Below are positions 1 through 64,000 of a stretch of DNA of 64,000 bases, one piece after another. A program made the translations under genes and the position numbers. The notes under the pieces are model-generated. The model was not told the DNA's origin. It ran no database searches and was given only the letters and a program-made list of their open reading frames with translations. How positions within the stretch are numbered: position 1 is the first letter of the stretch; each line of letters opens with the position of its first letter. The stretch covers positions 46,107,847 through 46,171,846 of the forward strand of contig CP154954.1 in assembly GCA_039621445.1 (NCBI GenBank), given 5' to 3'. Source of the stretch: Euglena gracilis (lineage: Eukaryota > Euglenida > Euglenophyceae > Euglenales).

Positions 1-57
1 AATGTATTTTTTAAAAAAGGGGGCAAATGGGCAAAAAATCCTGCGGTTGGCCCTCTG

Positions 58-244
58 CGGGCTCCTTTTTAAGTCAGCAACCCCCCCCCGGGGGGGTGGG
101 TCCCGCGCCGGGTATACCTTTTCGGCGCTTTGTGCCGAAAATTTTTGAAAATTGCCTTTAATGGGCCCGACTTTGGGGGCGGGCCCGCGCGCCACCCTGG
201 GTGGGTGGGGGGGACCCCCCCCGGGGGCCTTAAAAAGAAGCCTG
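58..244. mobile_element. 187-bp TIR element with 8-bp target duplication
   Basis: The ends are CGGGCTCCTTTTTAAG and CTTAAAAAGAAGCCTG (14 of 16 paired). The flanking duplication GCCCTCTG (50-57, 245-252) is perfect. The interior has a C/G-run core and a TTCGGCGC hairpin. No coding capacity. Confidence 0.85.
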
Positions 245-1314
245 GCCCTCTGGTCCAGTGGTCCAGGAGCAGACAATTGCTTAAGCACTGGCCACCCCCG
301 CCCCACAGGGGGTGGGTGACTGCTTTTTTCGGAGTGACTGACTGGTTTTTGGCCCAGACCCCCCCCCCCGTGACTGACTGGTTTTTTTCAGATGGTTGAC
401 TGGTTTTCTGGCGAAGAGCTCCCCCCCCCGCCCGGGGTTGGGTGGATTTTTGGGAATTTTTTGAGATTTTTGGCGATAGTGCTTTGCCAACATAAGCGCA
501 TTCAAGAGTGGCCGATCCCCCCAGGGGGGGGTGAAGTGACTGACTGGTTTTTTGGAAAAAGTGACTGACTGGTTTTTTTCAGAGTGGAAAGTGCCCCCCC
601 CCCCGGGGTCCACCGAAATAAGGTTCGAAAAGGGGTCAAAATGGCCAAAAATGGCATCTTTGGGTGGTTTTTGGGTCTTCAGCACCAAATTTTGGCTGAA
701 AAATGCCAACCCAGGCTTCTGGTGCATTTTTTCCACTCACACAGCTTCCTCCATCACAGCCCCCCAGCCTTAATCTAGCTCCATCCACCAAAATGTCAAA
801 AATGGCAATTGTTTTTGGAAAATTCTGTTTTTCACCGACCCAGCCCAGCCCAGCCCAGCCCCCCAGCCCAGCCCAGCCCAGCCCACCCCCGGCACCCGCC
901 TCCCCCCCCCCCGGGGGGGTCCAGGGGTCCCTGGCCACTCACCACGCAGCAAACTGGGCCAGAAGCGAAGTCAGCGCCGGCCATAAACAGACAAGAAGCC
1001 TAAGTGCAACTAAGGGGGGTCCAGCCAGTCAGCTCAAATCCAGCCAGGAGCCTTTTTGCCGGCCCCGGTCGGAAAATCGCGGGTGACCAAATTGCGGGTC
1101 GGCCCGACCTGTGTGGGTCGGGCCGACCTGGTCGGTAGGAAACGCAATTATCCGCACTACCCCCCCCCCTTTTGAAATCCCGAATCACCCCAAAACCAGT
1201 CAAAACCCACTCCAAAACCCCCCAATCGGGGGTGAATATGCAAAAACTTGGGGGGAAAATGCCCATTTTGGGCCACTTTTGGGAAAAACATTGTCTTTGC
1301 ACATACCTACAAAC

Positions 1315-1415
1315 TGGGTCAGGGTCAGGGTTAGGGTTTGGGTCAGGGTTCGGATTAGGGTTTGGTATAGGGTCAGGGTTTCGGGTTAGGGTTGGGTTAG
1401 GGTTCAGCAGGGGGG
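1315..1415. repeat. Degenerate telomere-like repeats
   Basis: This stretch has several GGGTTAGGG and GGGTTTGGG variants mixed with GGGTCAGGG. A second short tract with GGTTAGGGTTAGG lies at 1738-1790. They are internal and degenerate, and mirrored near 61660-61715 and 62040-62135. Confidence 0.7.
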
Positions 1416-1429
1416 GGGATGCGTTTCGC

Positions 1430-1735
1430 ATTTTTGCGCATTTTTTCAAATTTTCTAAAAATGCGCATTTTTGCGCATTTTTTCGCATTTTTTGCGCATT
1501 TTTTCGTTTTTTTCAGCACATTTTTTTGCTTTTTGGCACATTTTTTCGGGAGTTTCCAAAATTTTCGCATTTTTTGACCATTTTTGCAATTTTTGACTTT
1601 TTTTGAAACGTATATTTTCCTCATCATTCTACATAATTTCTTCAAATTCGGTGCCATTTTTGCATGTTTTTGGGTAATTTTTGCATTTTCGTGATTTTTG
1701 CACATTTTTTCCTCGGATTTTGCACATTTTTACAC
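1430..1735. repeat. Low-complexity GCATTTTT array
   Basis: About 300 bp is built from repeats of GCGCATTTTT, TTTTTCGCA and GCACATTTTT; lysine- or phenylalanine-rich ORFs here are artefacts of this composition. Confidence 0.75.
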
Positions 1736-1976
1736 AAGGTTAGGGTTAGGTTTAGGGTTTCGGGTTAGGCTTCGGGTTAGACGACCAAGGGCGCCGAAGG
1801 CGCCCTCCGACAATGGGTGTCTGATTGCGCATGCTCACAGAACGGTCCGGCAGCAAAGGGATTTTGTTACCCCCCCTAATTGAACCAGGTTTTGAATAGT
1901 GCTGTGCTTTTTATAAGCGCGCCCCCACCCCTTGATTGACCCCCGGCCCGGCAGCCCGGCGGCCCGGCAGCACGAC

Positions 1977-2237
1977 CAGGCTTCTTTTTAAGTCACCTGA
2001 CCCCCCCCCCCCCCCCCCGGGGGGGGGGGTGGGTGGGTGGGTCCGGGCCGGCCCCCCCCGGGGGGGGGGTCCCGCGCCGGAGGCGCTGGGTATACCTTTT
2101 CGGCGCGAAGCGCCGAAAATTTTTGAAAATTGCCTTTAACGGGCCCGATTTTGGGGGGGGTCCCCACCCCCGGGGGGCCCACGCCACCCTGGGTGGGTGG
2201 GGGGGGCCCCCCCCCCGGGTTCTTAAAAAGAAGCCTG
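1977..2237. mobile_element. 261-bp TIR element, CAGGCTTC family
   Basis: The terminal repeats CAGGCTTCTTTTTAAG and CTTAAAAAGAAGCCTG are perfect over 16 bp. The flanking octamers have decayed in this arm; in the right-arm copy they are GTCGTGCC and GTCGTGCT (7 of 8). It is inserted in a GGCCCGGCGG-rich tract. Confidence 0.85.
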
Positions 2238-2379
2238 GCCACCACGGTCCGGCCGGCGGCCCGGCAGCCCGGCGGTCCGGCCGGCAGCCCAGTGGCCCGG
2301 CGGCACGGCGGCCCAGCCGGCGGCCCGGCGGCTCGGCGGCCCAGCCGGCGGCCCGGCGGCCCGAAAAACGCTCGTTTTC

Positions 2380-2800
2380 GGATGAAAGCAGTTTTTCTGG
2401 GTCCGGGAGGCCCAAAAACATCGTTTCGGGCAAAAAATTTTTTGTATTTTTTTCGACTTTTTTGACCCGGTTTTGGCCCGAAGTCAATGGGTTGGCGGCC
2501 CAAAACGGGGCGCTGGTGGGTCGAAAAACGCTCATTTTCGGCTCAAAAACAAATTCTCCGGGTCCGGGAGGCCAAAAAACATCGTTTCGGGCAAAAAAAA
2601 TTTTCGATTTTTTTCGACTTTTTTGACCCGGGTTTGACCCAAAGTCAATGGGTCGGCGGCCCAAAACGGGGCGCTGGTGGGTCGAAAAACGCTCGTTTTC
2701 GGCTCAAAAACAGTTTCTCCGGGTCCGGGAGGCCAAAAAACATCGTTTCGGGCAAAAAAAATTTTGCGATTTTTTTCGACTTTTTTGGCCGAAAACGGCT
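2380..2800. repeat. 161-bp tandem repeat, about 2.5 copies
   Basis: GTCCGGGAGG starts at 2401, 2562 and 2723, a period of exactly 161 bp, each followed by ATCGTTTCGGGC and TTTTTTCGACTTTTTTG. Open frames across it are repeat-derived. Confidence 0.85.
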
Positions 2801-2854
2801 AAGTCGAACAGAAGGAAAAGTGTACAAAATGGCCTGAAATGGCCCAAATTGGCC

Positions 2855-3225
2855 AAAAAAAACGCCCGTATCTCGGGCTGGGCGGGGAGTTGCGGGGAAA
2901 CCAAAATCCCAGTAGATAGAGCGTTCCAAGGGCTTCAATTTAGGTCTCCGGACATTTCCTTTGATTTTGCAACATTTTCGAGAAATTTTGAGAACGTCGA
3001 TTTTTTGACCCCCCACCCCCCGAAAACGGCTAAGTCGAACAGAGGGAAAAGTGTACAAAACGGCCATGTACACCGAAAACGGCCGTATCTCGGGCTAGGT
3101 GGGGAGTTGCGGGGAAATCAAAATACCGGTGGATGGGGCGTTCCAAGGGCTTCAAATTAGGTCTCCGGACATTTCCTTTGATTTGGCTTCATTTTGGAGA
3201 TATTTTGAAAATTGACATTTTTTGG
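2855..3225. repeat. Two direct copies of a CTCGGGCT...CCGGACATTTCC module
   Basis: GTATCTCGGGCT, GGGGAGTTGCGGGG, GGGCTTCAA and GTCTCCGGACATTTCC recur in order at about 2866-2965 and 3086-3185. A related inverted pair lies at 20.64-20.87 kb. Function unknown. Confidence 0.7.
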
Positions 3226-3347
3226 CCGAAATGGCAGAGTCCAAAGGGGGGGGGGGGGCTTATCCAGGGGGGCGGGTAAATCCTACCGAGTTTGGACCCC
3301 TTCGCGCGTGAATAACTCGGGCCAGGCGGGGAGTTGGGGGTCAAACC

Positions 3348-3545
3348 CAGGTGATTCGGAAACTAGGAATCCAGTCGCTCGCAACTGGAAAAAAAAATCC
3401 GGGAACCGGGACGGGATCATGGTGATAATCCGTCGGTTCCCGAGGTGGCCCCGACCCGGGGGGGGCCCCCGGGGGCGGGGGGGGAGGGGGGGGTTTCGCC
3501 AGGGGTAAGCTTCGCTCTTACCCATAAAGGGATAAGAGCTCAGCG
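3348..3545. repeat. GTGATTCGG / TCGCTCTTACC module
   Basis: A module starting GGTGATTCGGAAACTAG, passing ATCATGGTGATAATCCG, and ending in the near-palindrome around GATAAGAGCTCAGCGACC. It recurs inverted at 7750-7908 and at 19480-19685, and in mirror at 45310-45410, 55500-55665 and 59900-60095. Confidence 0.65.
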
Positions 3546-4633
3546 ACCCCCCCCTAATTGACCAAACGCCCCCCCCCTTTGAAAAAATGTTTCAACCCCC
3601 CCCCCCCCCCCCTAATTGACTGCCCGGGGAGCACCCCCCATGCTTTTCCCAAAAGTGGCCAAAAATGGCATTTTGCCCCCAAGTTTTGGCATATTCACCC
3701 CCAATTGGGGGGTTCTGGAGCCATTTCAGTGGGTTTTGACTGGTTTTGGGGTGATTTGGACATAAGTTTTTTTCAGGGGGGGGGGGCTTAAATTTCCAAA
3801 AAGGGGGGGGTAGTGCGGAATATTGTGGGTCGGCCCGACCCACACAGGTCGGTAAGCCACCCACACAGGTCGGGCCGACCACAGGTCGGCCCGACCCACA
3901 ATTTGGTCACCCGCGATTTTCCGCACGGAGCCCTTTTTTGCCAGCCAGAGGTGGGCCCCCCCCGGGGGGGTGTCCTTAAGAAATCCCCTGCCAGGGACGC
4001 CAATTTTCAAAAATATTCTTTCGACGGGAAAGGAATTTTTCTGTTTGTTAAAGAAGCACGGCCACAACCCTTGACCTCAACCAACCTCAAAGTGAGGTTT
4101 CCGGGATTCCAGGCTTTGGAAGATCTGCTGCATGGGTGACTTTCATTTTGGCTTTTATTTTGCTGGTTGAATGAATGATTGTTTGAATGTTTGAACGAAG
4201 TTTACCTCAAGGTTTTCATGCAAAAAAAAATCACTATCCCGTTGACTTGGGGGGATGGTGTAATCGCGGTGTAATGCGGTTGAGGAACATTGCCAAGGTT
4301 AGAATACCTCACCTCTGGACTGACAATGACTTGGAAACGACAGTTTACCCGTTGTTCACCAAGGGCCATCAGCATGGCGGATTCGCCTTGCCATACTGGC
4401 CACCTGAGGACCACAATTTGGTGGATTTGGTTGTTGAGAGGTTGGTTGTTGGGACCATCAACTTGGCTGATTCACCCGGGGCTGGTTCATTTGGGGCTGG
4501 TTTTTCAGAGGGGGGAGTGCGTGCTCAGGTGGCGACGCAAATTGGTTTTGGGGTTCATTTGTTCAGTTGGTTCATTTATTCAATTGATTTTCTCCATTGC
4601 ACCCATTGAGCCAAACTTTTTTTTTAATTTCAG

Positions 4634-42836
<38,203 letters not shown>

Positions 42837-43170
42837 GCGGCTGGCCCGCTGTGTTCCGCATTTCACTTTCAACCCGCTGTCTTTCACACTCGGCTTTTCC
42901 ACGCCTTTCTGGAGACCAACCACCAAGTGAGTTTTCCAGTGGTGTGCATTTTCCACACGGTTGTTTGCAGTTGTGTGGGTTTGGAAGCGCTGACAAAAGC
43001 CCCAACTGCTTTGGGCAGGGTGGGGAGGCTCAACAGGAGCATATGTGTGGGTCAGCGGTCAGGCCAAGAAGAGGGAAAAGAGCCAGAGAGAGGCATCACA
43101 AGCACATCGGGATTTGTAAAAGGAGTTTGGGTCCCCTGCCCCAGGACACACTGGCAAACGTTCTTTATGA
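42837..43170 (+). other. Region after the stop, presumed 3' UTR and flank
   Basis: Between the stop codon and the inner edge of the right arm there is no recognisable exon or element. An AATAAA signal was not seen. Near its end, at 43144, the string CAGGACACACTGGCAAACG also occurs at 26239. Confidence 0.4.
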
Positions 43171-43378
43171 CCCAATTGCAGCAAAGATTCGAATAGAGGG
43201 AAAGGATAATTAAGCCGAAAAACAAGCAACCTTCACCTTGTTGTTGTTTTTTGCAACACCCTGATCAGGGGATGTCTTGAACCGGCCAGATCCAGCGTAA
43301 GAATTCCCCTGACCCGGACACAATAGCTTTGCACTGGAAACAACACAAAAAAATGCCTGCACGCAAACACCCACTTCA

Positions 43379-63904
<20,526 letters not shown>

Positions 63905-64000
63905 CTGAGGTGGAACGAAAACAAATTTTTCAGCCAACAGGGTGACATTGGGAAACAGTGAAAAAAAATGCAGTTCTCAGCAATGAAAAGTACCCCCTTT

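Larger units (their letters stand above)
1070..3928. repeat. 2.9-kb block bounded by about 230-bp inverted repeats
   Basis: The string GGAAAATCGCGGGTGACC at about 1070 and the GGTCGGCCCGACC, CCCCAAAACCAGTCAAAAC and GGTGAATATG segments up to 1295 recur inverted at 3640-3928. No clear flanking duplication. It may be a large composite element. Confidence 0.65.
1..4633. other. Intron before unit 1 exon E (5' part off window), element-rich
   Basis: There are no exons. Contents: element 58-244; GTGACTGACTGG modules at about 315-590; CCCAG tandem copies at about 838-890; an inverted-repeat-bounded block 1070-3928 with telomere-like DNA, element 1977-2237, 161-bp tandem repeats, CTCGGGCT modules and a GTGATTCGG module. 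3930-4633 is plain intron sequence. Confidence 0.7.

Noticed and set aside
281-1086. Many proline/glycine-rich open frames of 60-220 codons in C/G-run regions on both strands
   Set aside because: They read through homopolymer runs and hairpins of mobile elements, overlap in several frames and have no family resemblance or conserved phase.
1315-1415. True chromosome end
   Set aside because: The repeats are degenerate, short and followed on both sides by element and gene sequence, and are mirrored in the other arm.
1397-1705. Lysine- and phenylalanine-rich frames over the GCATTTTT array
   Set aside because: Pure low-complexity sequence; both strands give long frames for the same reason.

Overview
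This window is eukaryotic nuclear DNA, most likely from a photosynthetic euglenid. It carries a very intron-rich nuclear gene for the photosystem I subunit PsaD, built as a tandem polyprotein. The euglenid assignment is inferred from three things. Nuclear genes encoding plastid proteins as head-to-tail polyproteins are known from Euglena (LHC, RbcS). Ordinary GT-AG introns sit beside three introns without GT-AG ends that have CAG at +4 to +6 and CTG at -8 to -6, the pattern I recall for euglenid nonconventional introns. Removing those three introns by that rule restores the PsaD reading frame exactly. A dinoflagellate, which also makes polyproteins, is the main alternative.

Gene layout, plus strand: small exons A-F (46, 59, 45, 154, 188 and 111 nt, 603 nt or 201 codons per unit) recur in order over 38 kb. 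Unit 1 is visible only as E and F (4634-7010); its start lies left of the window. Unit 2 is 8286-15348 and unit 3 is 15577-22131. Unit 4 is short and diverged (23905-28955). Unit 5 (32525-42836) ends in the only stop codon, right after the natural PsaD C-terminus. All splice phases fit, so the visible exons form one open frame of about 807 codons with coding density near 6 %. PsaD sits on the stromal face of photosystem I and docks ferredoxin; the precursor is presumably imported into the plastid and cut into monomers.

Large-scale structure: bases 1-22337 and 43171-63453 are two arms of a giant inverted repeat around a 20.8 kb single-copy spacer. The right arm holds a mirror-image minus-strand copy of units 1-3 (exons C and D of unit 1 are also visible at 63.7-63.9 kb). 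That copy stops at the inner breakpoint and lacks unit 5 and a stop codon. The outer breakpoint is not resolved.

Introns are packed with short non-autonomous elements having terminal inverted repeats, runs of C and G, and GC-rich hairpins. Many are bounded by CAG...CTG and flanked by 8-bp target duplications. Four such insertions are present in the left arm and cleanly absent from the right arm, giving matched filled and empty sites. The nonconventional introns have the same anatomy (CAG...CTG plus 8 nt), so intron and mobile element look like the same thing. No transposase, reverse transcriptase, rRNA, tRNA or CRISPR was recognised.
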